Source: Pedobacter ureilyticus (lineage in GTDB: Bacteria; Bacteroidota; Bacteroidia; Sphingobacteriales; Sphingobacteriaceae). Taken from it: a stretch of 62,702 nucleotides of DNA. The stretch spans positions 1 to 62,702 of the forward strand of contig NZ_SSHJ01000024.1 of the NCBI RefSeq assembly GCF_005925345.1. Direction: 5' to 3'. This document shows, one piece after another, positions 18,457 through 28,000 of this stretch (within the stretch, counting starts at the first letter, position 1; each line of letters begins with the position of its first letter). The translations under genes were made by a program, and so were the position numbers. Below the pieces are notes generated by a model that saw nothing but the letters and a program-made list of their open reading frames with translations, ran no database searches and was not told the origin of the DNA.

Positions 18457-20469
18457 ATGAAAACGCTAAAAATATGTATCGCTATTGTATGCTTTGCCCA
18501 ACTTGGATATGCCCAAATGGGCGCTAGCGCTAAGCGTATCGCTGATGTTTATTTCTTAAATAAAGAATATTATGCAGCAGCAGAATATTATAAGAGGATG
18601 CTGCAAATATCTCCAGATAGTGCCGGTTTCATAGTTCCATACGGTATTGAGCAGAAAATAAAGGAGCAAAGTCCACGAAAAGACGATTATGAATATGCAG
18701 TTTATCAATTGGCTACTTCGTTACGTTTGTATAAAAATTTTAAGGATGCCGAAAAGTGGTACGCTGTTTCTCAACATTTCACTAACCCTAAGTATGCGCA
18801 AAGCGAATTTTGGTACGGAGAATGTTTAAGGGCTAACCTTAAATATACGGAAGCGATTGAAACCTTAGAAAATTTTGTAAATAAATATAAAGTTGACGAT
18901 GGCTATGTGGCTAAAGCCAAGTTAGAAATAGCTTCTTGTAAATATGCAATAGAAGAAATGAAGTATCCCAGGATGTTTAATATTTCCCGATTAAACAACG
19001 ATATCAATAAGGCAGGATCTAATTATGCGCCAGCATCATACAATTCGGAGTTCTACTTTACTTCTTCGAGGCCCATTGCAAGCGAAGGCAAAAATGAGGT
19101 GTTAGATGTCGGTATGGGAAAGCCTAAGATTGTAAAGAAACAGACTCCTTTCATCAATGCCATTTATGCTGTAACGAATACTGATATCGATGCAGAAGAG
19201 GTCAGCATCCGAAAAATAGATATCGATCTGAAAAAGATGGAAACTGCAGCGCCAGCATTACATCCTAATGGAGAAATTATGTTTCTAACTGCTTGGGGAA
19301 CCGATAAGGAACTCCAAAAGCGAAATATCTACATCAGTAAAAAAGAAAATGGCAATTGGAGCTCGCCAATAGCTATGGGTGGCGAAATAAATGTGCTTGG
19401 CTTTAACTCGCAGCAACCTTCGGTAAGTAGAGATGGGAAGTATCTTATATTTTCGTCGGATAGACCCGGTGGACAGGGCGGTTACGATCTTTGGTATACC
19501 GTTTTACGTGCCGACGGAACCGTAAAAAATGCACTGAATATGGGCTCAAGAATTAATACGCCAGATGATGAACAGGCGGCTTATTATCTGCCTACCACAA
19601 AGAAGTTGATCTACAGTAGCAATGGCAAAGTGGGTTTAGGTGGGTTCGATTTTTACGAAGCAGAAGGAGACTTCGTAGAATGGTCGGAGCCGGCAAATAT
19701 GGGGTATCCTATCAACTCTGCTAAAGACGACATCTATTTTGCAGCGCTAGATGCAGAGGGAAGAGAAGCATATATCAGTTCTGATAGGGAATCGGTTTGC
19801 TGTTTAGAGGTATTTCATGTAAAAAGAGAATATCTGATGGTTAGGGGCACTATTTTGGATTGCGTAACGCAGAAACCACTGGTCGGAGTTACGGTTACTG
19901 CTGCCGGAGCAAACCTTCCGGAGCTTACTACACAAACAGACCAAAATGGAAATTATGTTTTTCAGATTGGCAGTAACAAAAACCTACTTCTTAATGCTAG
20001 CAAACCTAAATATTTTGCCAAAAGCATTAGCTACAGCTACTCGCAGTTGGTTAACGCAGATACCTTATTGAGCGCCCAGTTATGTTTAGAACCGATGGAA
20101 ATCAATAAGCCAATTGTGCTTAAAAATATATTATATGAATTTGATAGTGCAGAACTTACGGCGCAATCAAAGGTAACTTTAGATACGCTGTTTCAAGTGA
20201 TGATTGATAATCCAAAAATAGCGATTGAGCTAAGTGCACATACAGATAATATAGGAACGGAAGCTTACAATCTAGCGCTTTCTGAAGCACGAGCTAAATC
20301 TTGCGTAGACTATCTGTTAACAAAAGGAATTGCTGAGACAAGAATGACTTGGAAAGGTTACGGGTTTAGTGAGCCAATTGCGGCCAATCAGTTAAAAAAC
20401 GGTAATGATAATCCCAGTGGAAGGGCACTGAATAGACGTACACAATTTAAAGTGATTAGCGACAAATAA
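18457..20469 (+). CDS. OmpA-family protein with TPR, PD40 propeller and carboxypeptidase-regulatory domains
   Basis: This is a predicted periplasmic, peptidoglycan-binding protein of 670 residues. A signal peptide (MKTLKICIAIVCFAQLGYAQ) is followed by TPR-like helices (about 20-170) and a PD40/WD40-like propeller (about 255-450, with repeated FSSDRPGGQGGYDLW-type blades). A carboxypeptidase-regulatory-like beta domain (about 462-545) and an OmpA C-terminal domain (about 545-668, FDSAELTAQSK, LSAHTDNIGTEAYNLALSEARA) complete it. The architecture matches PorE-type proteins linked to the T9SS. Third in a giant cargo, PorP/SprF, OmpA operon, it probably links the outer-membrane assembly to the cell wall. 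Confidence 0.92.
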   Translation: MKTLKICIAIVCFAQLGYAQMGASAKRIADVYFLNKEYYAAAEYYKRMLQISPDSAGFIVPYGIEQKIKEQSPRKDDYEYAVYQLATSLRLYKNFKDAEKWYAVSQHFTNPKYAQSEFWYGECLRANLKYTEAIETLENFVNKYKVDDGYVAKAKLEIASCKYAIEEMKYPRMFNISRLNNDINKAGSNYAPASYNSEFYFTSSRPIASEGKNEVLDVGMGKPKIVKKQTPFINAIYAVTNTDIDAEEVSIRKIDIDLKKMETAAPALHPNGEIMFLTAWGTDKELQKRNIYISKKENGNWSSPIAMGGEINVLGFNSQQPSVSRDGKYLIFSSDRPGGQGGYDLWYTVLRADGTVKNALNMGSRINTPDDEQAAYYLPTTKKLIYSSNGKVGLGGFDFYEAEGDFVEWSEPANMGYPINSAKDDIYFAALDAEGREAYISSDRESVCCLEVFHVKREYLMVRGTILDCVTQKPLVGVTVTAAGANLPELTTQTDQNGNYVFQIGSNKNLLLNASKPKYFAKSISYSYSQLVNADTLLSAQLCLEPMEINKPIVLKNILYEFDSAELTAQSKVTLDTLFQVMIDNPKIAIELSAHTDNIGTEAYNLALSEARAKSCVDYLLTKGIAETRMTWKGYGFSEPIAANQLKNGNDNPSGRALNRRTQFKVISDK

Positions 20470-20621
20470 TTTGATGCCTGCTCGTTTGATTAGCAATTCT
20501 CTGATTTGAAATATTTTCTTGGTTGCAGTTAGGAGCTGTTTTGGGAAGTGATAACATCTAAAATTTAACTCAATTTTAACTCCAAAACTTAACACAAAAA
20601 GAAGGTTTCAGTCGGAAAGAA

Positions 20622-20657
20622 AAACTCAGGAGATGAGTTTTTTTATCTCCTGAGTTT
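20622..20657. terminator. Perfect 13-bp hairpin between convergent units (bidirectional terminator) with a competing small hairpin
   Basis: AAACTCAGGAGAT (20622-20634) pairs perfectly with ATCTCCTGAGTTT (20645-20657) around a 10-nt loop. On the minus strand it is followed by TTCTTT and lies 31 bp after the EamA stop. On the plus strand an alternative 5-bp stem (ACTCA 20624-20628 with TGAGT 20634-20638) is followed by T-rich DNA. So two mutually exclusive folds exist. It serves the EamA gene and probably the ompA-type operon. Confidence 0.8.
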
Positions 20658-20687
20658 ATTGGATATACATTTAGATATTAGGTTATG

Positions 20688-21542
20688 CTAAGTCGTTTTG
20701 CTTTGTCTTTTAACTAGTGCCGCACCAAAACTTGCAATCACTACCAAAGCTATTGCTATCCACTCGGGTACAGAAAGGTGCTCGCTCAAAAATAAAATAC
20801 CACAAATGGCTGCTACTGCAGGTTCCAGGCTCATTAAAATACTGAATGTTTTTGCTGGGATATGTTTTAGGGCGCTCATTTCTAAAGTATAAGGTATGGC
20901 GCTAGAAAGTAAGGCAATGGCCAAGCCTAGGGTTAGCAACTTTGGGTTTATTTGCGCTAAACCACCATCTGCTATAGCAAAGGGTAACACAACGCAACTG
21001 GCTACTGCCATTCCAATGCTTACAGCATTACCGCTTTCCATTATTTGAGAAACTTTGCCCCCAATGATGATGTAAGCGGCCCAAAATGCGCCGGCTAACA
21101 AGGCCAAAGCGGCACCAATTAAGTCTATGTTGCTGTTTTCGCCCCAAGGAGCTATTAAAAAAATTCCTGCCGAGGCCATGATGGCCCATAAAAAATCTAA
21201 AGCTTTTCTGGAAGTTGATATGGCTAAAGCTAATGGACCAATAAACTCTAAGGTAACCGCTAAGCCCAATGGTATTTTGGCTAAAGAAAGATAAAAACTA
21301 AGGTTCATAGCTCCCAAAACCAAGCCATAAGGTATTACAAGTTTCCATTGTTTGCCGTTTATGGCCTTTAAATTGGGGCGGTAGACAAATCCTAAAATTA
21401 TTGCTGATAGTACAATACGTATAGTTGCGGTACCTGTAGCGCCTAAAAAAGGAAATATGCCTTTGGCAATAGCCGCACCTCCCTGAACGCTAATTATGGC
21501 CAACAAAACAGCAGGAATGGGCGGTATGTTTTTGAGTTTCAT
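20688..21542 (-). CDS. EamA/DMT-family exporter, RhtA-like
   Basis: This is a predicted inner-membrane efflux protein of 284 residues with about ten transmembrane segments in two EamA halves. The start PPIPAVLLAIISVQGGAAIAKGIFPFLGATGTATIRI and the middle IPLGLAVTLEFIGPLALAI resemble RhtA, the threonine/homoserine exporter of enterobacteria. The second half contains FSILMSLEPAVAAICGILFLSEHL, a typical EamA end. It is transcribed away from the PUL and is probably independent of it. Substrate cannot be read from sequence; amino acids or related metabolites are the family expectation. A -7 box lies just upstream of the ATG. Confidence 0.87.
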   Translation of the reverse strand: MKLKNIPPIPAVLLAIISVQGGAAIAKGIFPFLGATGTATIRIVLSAIILGFVYRPNLKAINGKQWKLVIPYGLVLGAMNLSFYLSLAKIPLGLAVTLEFIGPLALAISTSRKALDFLWAIMASAGIFLIAPWGENSNIDLIGAALALLAGAFWAAYIIIGGKVSQIMESGNAVSIGMAVASCVVLPFAIADGGLAQINPKLLTLGLAIALLSSAIPYTLEMSALKHIPAKTFSILMSLEPAVAAICGILFLSEHLSVPEWIAIALVVIASFGAALVKRQSKTT

Positions 21543-21549
21543 TTGTGGG

Positions 21550-21557
21550 CAAAATTA
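21550..21557 (-). promoter_or_regulatory. -7 box for the EamA gene
   Basis: On the minus strand TAATTTTG matches TAnnTTTG and ends 7 bp before the ATG, implying a very short leader. No convincing -33 TTG is seen at the right spacing. Confidence 0.4.
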
Positions 21558-21740
21558 TAATTTTTAACCGTGAACGAAGCATTGATCTACAGTTTGAAGA
21601 GTTTTCCTTTTGGTCGGTAGCAGTAGAAACAAAAGTGTTGGTTTTCAGTGTATCGTTGATCTATTAAACTATTTTTTTTATTAAGTGATGGGATTTTATT
21701 TGAAATCTTGCTCTTTATATTATAACTAAAATATAAAACG

Positions 21741-22988
21741 ATGACTAGAATAAAAAAGCCTATTTTCTTTTGCATGCTGTTGTTGGTCTCATGGAGTATC
21801 GCCTTTGGCCAAAAAACAGATTTTGTAACCAAAAGCTTTGAAGCAGCTGCTCCTTTATACCAAAATTTATTAGCTAAAACGAAGGGTAATTTTACCGATT
21901 ATCCGCATAGTTTATACGAAAATGGTGATATTAAATATTTGCAGATTGATGAATGGACAGGAGGTTTTTGGCCTGGTTCATTATGGTATATGTACGAGTT
22001 TACACAAGATGAGAAATGGAAAGCAGCGGCTTTGGCCTGGACAAATTCTTTAGAAAGTAACCAGTACAATACGGCCCATCATGATATTGGATTTATGATG
22101 TATTGCAGCTATGGTAATGCGCTTCGTTTCGTGAAAGATGAGAAATACCCAAAAATTTTGCTGCAATCGGCAAAATCATTGTGCCAAAGATATTCTCCAG
22201 TGGTTGGTAGCATTCAATCATGGAATAAAAGAAAATCAAAAGGTGATATCAATACTTGGGAATATCCGGTAATAATGGACAACATGATGAATTTAGAACT
22301 GTTGTTTTATGCAAGCAAAATTAGCGGCGATACGATTTACAAACATATAGCCATAAAACATGCTGAGCAAACCATGAAAAATCATTTAAGGAAAGATTAC
22401 AGTTCTTACCACGTGGTAAATTATGATCCTAAAACGGGTAAAGTATTGCACAAGCAGACTCTGCAAGGTTTTTCTGACGAATCTACTTGGGCTAGGGGGC
22501 AAGCTTGGGGCATTTACGGCTTTACTACCGTTTACCGCGAAACAAAAGATGCTCGGTTTTTGAAAACCGCAATGAAAATGGCAGATTATTTCATAAATCA
22601 TCCAAATCTACCAGCAGACAAAATTCCTTATTGGGATTTTAACGTGGGACAGCCAGGTTTTAAGCCAGATTGGGATTATCAGCCTGCAAAATTTAAAGAA
22701 ACTCCTAGAGATGCTTCTGCAGCAGCCATAGCCAGTGCAGGTTTGCTAGAGTTAAGTACCTTTTTAAAAGGTAAAGAAAAACAGAAATATTTTAATGCTG
22801 CCGTTGCTATGCTAAAGTCGCTTAGTAGCAAACAGTATTTGAATGTAGACCAACAAAATCCCTATTTTTTGTTGAAACATAGCACAGGTAATCTGCCATC
22901 TGGTAGAGAAATAGATGTACCATTGATTTATGCAGATTATTACTTTTTAGAAGCTTTGTTACGCTATCAAAAAATAGCCAAACTATAA
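21741..22988 (+). CDS. Glycoside hydrolase family 88 (unsaturated glucuronyl hydrolase)
   Basis: GH88 enzymes remove the 4,5-unsaturated uronic acid left at the non-reducing end when a polysaccharide lyase cuts a uronate-containing glycan. The 415-residue protein has a signal peptide (MTRIKKPIFFCMLLLVSWSIAFGQ), so it acts in the periplasm. The (alpha/alpha)6 barrel motifs are present: DEWTGGFWPGSLWY (70-83), HHDIGFMM with Asp115, and VIMDNMMNLELL with Asp180. These two are the family's catalytic aspartates at the expected spacing. It is upstream of fecI/fecR/susCD in the same orientation and belongs functionally to the PUL, with the BNR_4 protein as the possible lyase partner. GH105 is less likely given the HDIG motif. 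Confidence 0.9.
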   Translation: MTRIKKPIFFCMLLLVSWSIAFGQKTDFVTKSFEAAAPLYQNLLAKTKGNFTDYPHSLYENGDIKYLQIDEWTGGFWPGSLWYMYEFTQDEKWKAAALAWTNSLESNQYNTAHHDIGFMMYCSYGNALRFVKDEKYPKILLQSAKSLCQRYSPVVGSIQSWNKRKSKGDINTWEYPVIMDNMMNLELLFYASKISGDTIYKHIAIKHAEQTMKNHLRKDYSSYHVVNYDPKTGKVLHKQTLQGFSDESTWARGQAWGIYGFTTVYRETKDARFLKTAMKMADYFINHPNLPADKIPYWDFNVGQPGFKPDWDYQPAKFKETPRDASAAAIASAGLLELSTFLKGKEKQKYFNAAVAMLKSLSSKQYLNVDQQNPYFLLKHSTGNLPSGREIDVPLIYADYYFLEALLRYQKIAKL

Positions 22989-23030
22989 GTCGTTTTTAAG
23001 GCGATTGTGCCACGTTACTTTCTGGTATTT

Positions 23031-23060
23031 TTGTTAAGTCGAAAATATTAGATAGATTTG
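23031..23060 (+). promoter_or_regulatory. Promoter of the FecI-like sigma gene
   Basis: A -33 TTG at 23031-23033 (in a TTTTTG context) is followed after 19 bp by a -7 box TAGATTTG (23053-23060). Both match the Bacteroidota sigma-ABfr consensus and spacing. The sigma gene ATG is 20 bp further on. Confidence 0.55.
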
Positions 23061-23080
23061 ATTTCCGTACTTCAACAAGT

Positions 23081-23656
23081 ATGATAAAATCAATAGACCA
23101 TAACGTAGACGATCAATATTTACTAACACAAATGAAAGGCGATGACGAATCTGCCTTTCATTTGCTGTACGACAGGTATTGGGAGCAAGTTTACAATGCA
23201 GCATATAAGCGTTTAAAAGATGCCGATTATGCAAAAGATATTACCCAAGATATATTTTTGCAGCTGTGGTCTAGAAGAAAAGAACTACAAATAGCCTTCG
23301 TACCTTCTTATCTTTATATGTCTGTTAGAAACAATGTTTTCAAATGGATGGAAAAGGAGCAGCGGTTTACTACGATACCCGATTTATTGGCGTGTTTAGA
23401 ACAACGTAGTGATAGGGCAGATGTAGAATTGCTAAGAAAAGAGTTTATGGCTAAATACGAAGCTATGGTTAACAGTCTTCCGGCAGCTCAACAAACAATT
23501 TTCAAACTTCGTTTTCACGAAGATCTAAGCACCAAAGAAATTGCAGAAAAACTTAACATCAGTAGAAAGACGGTGCAAAACCAATTAGGCAAAAGCGTAG
23601 GGCAGCTTCGCGATGCATTAGATCTGCTTTATATTGTGGCTTTGCTACATCTTTGA
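23081..23656 (+). CDS. FecI-like ECF sigma factor
   Basis: This is an ECF RNA polymerase sigma factor of 191 residues. Region 2 spans about 23-70 (FHLLYDRYWEQVYNAAYKRL, DITQDIFLQLW). Region 4 is near 128-180 (LPAAQQTIFKLRFHEDLST, EIAEKLNISRKTVQNQL, a clear HTH). The arrangement with fecR 88 bp downstream and a SusC carrying an STN domain is the standard Bacteroidota trans-envelope relay: glycan binding at SusC signals through FecR to free this sigma, which then transcribes susCD and the genes behind them. It has its own plausible housekeeping promoter. The 3' end runs slightly past region 4 into a hydrophobic LLYIVALLHL tail. Confidence 0.94.
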   Translation: MIKSIDHNVDDQYLLTQMKGDDESAFHLLYDRYWEQVYNAAYKRLKDADYAKDITQDIFLQLWSRRKELQIAFVPSYLYMSVRNNVFKWMEKEQRFTTIPDLLACLEQRSDRADVELLRKEFMAKYEAMVNSLPAAQQTIFKLRFHEDLSTKEIAEKLNISRKTVQNQLGKSVGQLRDALDLLYIVALLHL

Positions 23657-23744
23657 AATTAATTTTTATTTTCTTGTGGGACTTTTTGTGATTTGCGGCT
23701 CTTAGTTATAAAGGCCGTACCAAAACTGCTGCGGTATACATAAA

Positions 23745-24905
23745 ATGGATAAAAAAATATTTCTAGAAATTCTTAATAAGTACAATCAAGGTAAGGCTAG
23801 CGAGCAGGAAATAGAGATGCTACATGCTTATTACGACTTGTTTGATGCAGAACAGAATGTGCTAGAGCAGATGGCGGCAAACCAAAGGGACGATGTAAAG
23901 CAACAAATTGCGGCAAGTATTGCTGCACAAATGCATTTAACGCCTGTTAAAAAGCCTACTTTTTCTTTAAACATAAAATGGCTAGCGGCTGCGGCAGTGC
24001 TAGTTTTGGTTTTCTCGGTAGGCATTTTGTTATTTAATAATGAAGAAACAAAACAAAATCTAGATGAGCGCCAAGCAGCGGCGGTAGTAATTAAACCCGG
24101 TAGTAACCAGGCGATACTTACTTTGGCCGATGGTTCTACGATAGGACTAAACGAGAAAGGTAATGGAGTAATCGTACAGAGAGCAGGTTTGAAAGTGATT
24201 AAGAGCCTTGATGGGCAGGTACAGTACGAATCTGATGGGGAAGCAGCACCTTCTATCAACACTATTGCTACACCACGTGGCGGCCAGTACCAGTTGGTAT
24301 TGGAAGATGGAACCAAGGTTTGGTTAAATGCGGCGTCATCAATCAAATTCCCTACCCACTTTGCTGGCAGCCAAAGAGCTGTTGATATTACCGGAGAGGT
24401 ATACTTTGAAGTAGCTAAGAACAAAAAAATGCCTTTTATTGTACGTACGCAAAATCAGCAAATAGAAGTTTTAGGTACACATTTTAATGTAAATAGCTAT
24501 ACAGACGAGGCTAAAGAAACCACCACACTGTTAGAAGGTAGCGTAAAAGTGGCCAAGTTAAAAAATGGGGCTGTCCAAGTAGGTGCATCAAAAATTATAA
24601 GCCCTGGGCAAGAGGCTTCTTTAACGAGTGTAGATAAAGCAATAAGCGTTAACCCTGCCGATTTGGAGGCAGCAGTTTCATGGAAAAACGGCTATTTTAA
24701 ATTTGATAAGGCAGATATACAAACCGTAATGCGTCAAATCTCAAGATGGTACAATGTAGACGTTAAATATAATGGAGAGATAAGTGCAGACCTATTTGTA
24801 GGTAAAATTAAGCGCACCGAAGATATTGCAGGTGTACTGAGAATATTAGAACTGAGTAAAATAAATACTTCTGTAAAAGGAAGAACAATTGTTATAACTA
24901 ACTAA
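23745..24905 (+). CDS. FecR-like anti-sigma factor
   Basis: This single-pass inner-membrane anti-sigma factor has 386 residues. A cytoplasmic helical domain (1-75) that would hold the sigma factor precedes one transmembrane segment (about 79-97). The periplasmic FecR domain (about 165-265, with IATPRGGQYQLVLEDGTKVWLNAASSIKFP and GEVYFEVAKNKKMPFIV) is followed by a C-terminal DUF4974-type domain (about 305-385, FDKADIQTVMRQISRWYNVDV). The C-terminal domain normally touches the STN domain of the cognate SusC. That partner is encoded 184 bp downstream. The intervening gap contains an AACCGG/CCGGTT inverted repeat near 24979-25005 but no clear promoter box. Confidence 0.95.
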   Translation: MDKKIFLEILNKYNQGKASEQEIEMLHAYYDLFDAEQNVLEQMAANQRDDVKQQIAASIAAQMHLTPVKKPTFSLNIKWLAAAAVLVLVFSVGILLFNNEETKQNLDERQAAAVVIKPGSNQAILTLADGSTIGLNEKGNGVIVQRAGLKVIKSLDGQVQYESDGEAAPSINTIATPRGGQYQLVLEDGTKVWLNAASSIKFPTHFAGSQRAVDITGEVYFEVAKNKKMPFIVRTQNQQIEVLGTHFNVNSYTDEAKETTTLLEGSVKVAKLKNGAVQVGASKIISPGQEASLTSVDKAISVNPADLEAAVSWKNGYFKFDKADIQTVMRQISRWYNVDVKYNGEISADLFVGKIKRTEDIAGVLRILELSKINTSVKGRTIVITN

Positions 24906-25089
24906 TTACTAACCAAACTAAACCCCAACCTCGTATGAAAACGTAATCAGTAGACTAAAAGAGGAAGGCCAACAAAAAAACCGGAAGTGCGGGAACACAA
25001 CCGGTTAAACGCTATTAAAGCATGTTTGGCTTAAACCTAAAAAGCTGTGTTAAAGAACCTTTAATTCAAAAACCAAACCTTACAAAAGT

Positions 25090-28000
25090 ATGCAATTAAA
25101 TTTTTATGGTAAAATCCAGACGCCGTCTGTTTTTTATCTGTCCAAAATGTTTCTAGTAATGAAACTTACGGTGTTGATTATTATTGTTAGCTGCTTCCAC
25201 ATTAGTGCAAAGAGCTATTCGCAAAGTGTTAGTGCGTCAGGGAAAAATATTTCGCTGGCCAAGGCCCTAACGCTTATTAGTGAGCAAAGTGGACATTACC
25301 TTTTTTATAAACATAACGAGGTAAAGGACGCAGAGCCAGTAACTTTTAATTTGAAAAATGTAGCGCTTGCTACGGCGTTGAAAGAAATTTTAAAAAATCA
25401 ACCTTTTACCTTTTCTATCGAACAAAAAACAATTGTGGTAACCAAAGTAAAAATAACACCGCCTAAAACTGCGGCAGTTGTTATTGATATCAAGGGAAAG
25501 GTATTAGGAGAAAACTCTACTCCTTTGCCAGGTGCTGGTATCCGTGTAAAAAATGGTAACCAAACTGCAACCACAGATGCTAACGGTAACTTTAGCCTAG
25601 CTAACTTGCCCGAAAATGCAGTTTTGATAGTTAGTTATGTAGGTTATGTAACACAAGAAGTACCTGTAGGCAACAGAACTAGCATTACCGTTAACTTGGT
25701 AGAAGAAGCAGCTAACCTAAACACTTTGGTAGTGGTAGGTTATGGCAAGCAAGAGCGTAAAGACGTTACTGGTTCTATTAGTTCTATCGATTCTAAAAAA
25801 ATAAAAGACCAAGTAGTGGTGAGTTTAGATAACGCTATGGCTGGACAAATGGCCGGCGTACAAGTTTCTCAAGCTACAGGTGCACCAGGCGGTGGTTCTA
25901 CCGTACGTGTTAGAGGTGCAGGTTCGTTAAGCGCTGGCAACGAGCCATTATACGTAGTAGATGGTTTCCCAGTTACCAACGATTACAACCAAAGAAACAA
26001 TCCATTAGCAACTATTAATCCATCAGATATTGATAATATACAAGTACTAAAAGACGCTTCGGCAACAGCTATTTACGGCTCAAGAGGTTCAAATGGTGTG
26101 GTACTTATTACCACAAAATCTGGCAAAAGCGGAGCCTCTAAGATAGATTTTAACTTAACCACCGGGGTACAGCAGGTAGAAAAAACATTAGATGTACTTA
26201 ACGCTAGAGAGTTTGCAGTATTTATCAACGAAGCAAGAAATAACGCCTGGGTTAACTCGGGTGCAGGTCGTTCTGCTTCAGATCCAAACTCGGTTAGGCT
26301 AAACAATGTAATGTATTTACTGCCAGCATCGTTAAGCAATCCAGATGCCTTAGGCGAAGGTACCAACTGGCAAGACGAAATTTTTAGAACGGCACCTATG
26401 AGCAATTATCAAATTAATTTCTCTGGCGGTAACGAAAAAACTAAATATTTTGTTTCTGGGGGTTACTTAACGCAAGACGGTATCGTTTTAGGTTCTGACT
26501 TAAAACGTTACTCATTTCGTGTTAATGTAGAATCACAAGTAAATAAAATTGTAAAAGTAGGGGCAAACCTTACACCAACTTACAATTTTTCTAACCAAAG
26601 TTTGGCCGAAGGTAACTGGCAAGGTGGTGGTATTATCCAATCTGCTTTAACAGCAAATCCTCTGTTATCTCCCTACAATGCAGATGGCAGTTACGCCAAA
26701 ATTACTGGCCAAGGTATAGGAACCAGCGAAGTAGATAACCCAGTTAAAATTGCAAGAGAGTATTTTCATCAACAAGGTAACATGAGGTTGTTGGGAACAG
26801 CTTTTGCTGAAGTAAGCATTCTTGAAGGTTTGAATTTCAAATCTTTGGTAGGTGCCGATATCAGAAACTTTAGAGAACAGATCTTTAACCCATCAATTAT
26901 CAACCCTAACAGTGTAAACGATACCAAATTGGCTACAGCCAACAATAATACGGTACAATCTAGAAACTGGTTGGCTGAGTTTACTTTAAACTACAACAAG
27001 AGAATTAAAAAACATGCTTTTGATGCCTTAGTTGGATATACCATACAACAAGAAAATATCGAATCTGCTTCTATCGCCGCAACTAATTTTCCAAACGATC
27101 TTGTAAAAACTACCAATGCAGCGGGTACAATTACCAGTGCTCCAGCACCGGTAGAAGAGTGGGCTTTGTTGTCTTACTTAGCTCGTATCAACTACAGTTT
27201 TGATAATAAATACTTGTTAACTGCCACTTTCAGAACCGACGGTTCATCTCGTTTTGGTTTCGATAACCGTTGGGGCGCTTTTCCTTCGGTATCATTAGGA
27301 TGGAGAGTTTCTGAGGAAAACTTCATGAAGAATGTAAACTGGCTGTCTGATTTAAAGGTTAAAGCCAGCTACGGTATCACCGGAAATAACTTTATCAGTA
27401 ACTACGGTGCCATTGCACTTACTACAGCCGATAACTATATTTTTGGCGCAAGCGGAGGTACAGTTAACAACGGTATTAGGCTAAATAACATTGGAAACAG
27501 TTTGTTAGGCTGGGAAAAGAATAAGCAATTGGATTTAGGTTTAGAGTTTGGCGTGCTGCAAAACAGGATGTTCATGTCGGTAGACTACTATAACAAAAGA
27601 ACTTCAGATTTATTGTTGAGCGTTCCGGTACCAACCTTAACAGGATATACCAACGCACTACAAAACATTGGCGAAATTCAAAATAAAGGTTTCGAGTTTA
27701 CAGTTACCAGCAGAAACTTGGTAAAAGAGTTTAAATGGACTACAGATTTGAATTTCTCTACCAATAACATTAAAGTATTGGCTTTAGGCCCTGATGGTTC
27801 TCGTATTTTATCAAGACAAACCACTTTTGCTGCCGGAAATACCCACATTACCGAAATTGGTGCTACACCAGGGGCCTTTTTTGGTTATAAAGTGATCGGT
27901 GTTTTTCAAAACCAAAATGAAGTAAATACACAACCAGGTTTTGTAAACGCTAGTGGCGTACCAACAGGAAAGCCAGGACAATTAAAATTTGCCGATGTAA

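Noticed and set aside
20688..21542. EamA exporter as part of the PUL.
   Set aside because: Opposite strand, own promoter box and terminator, RhtA-like amino-acid exporter features.
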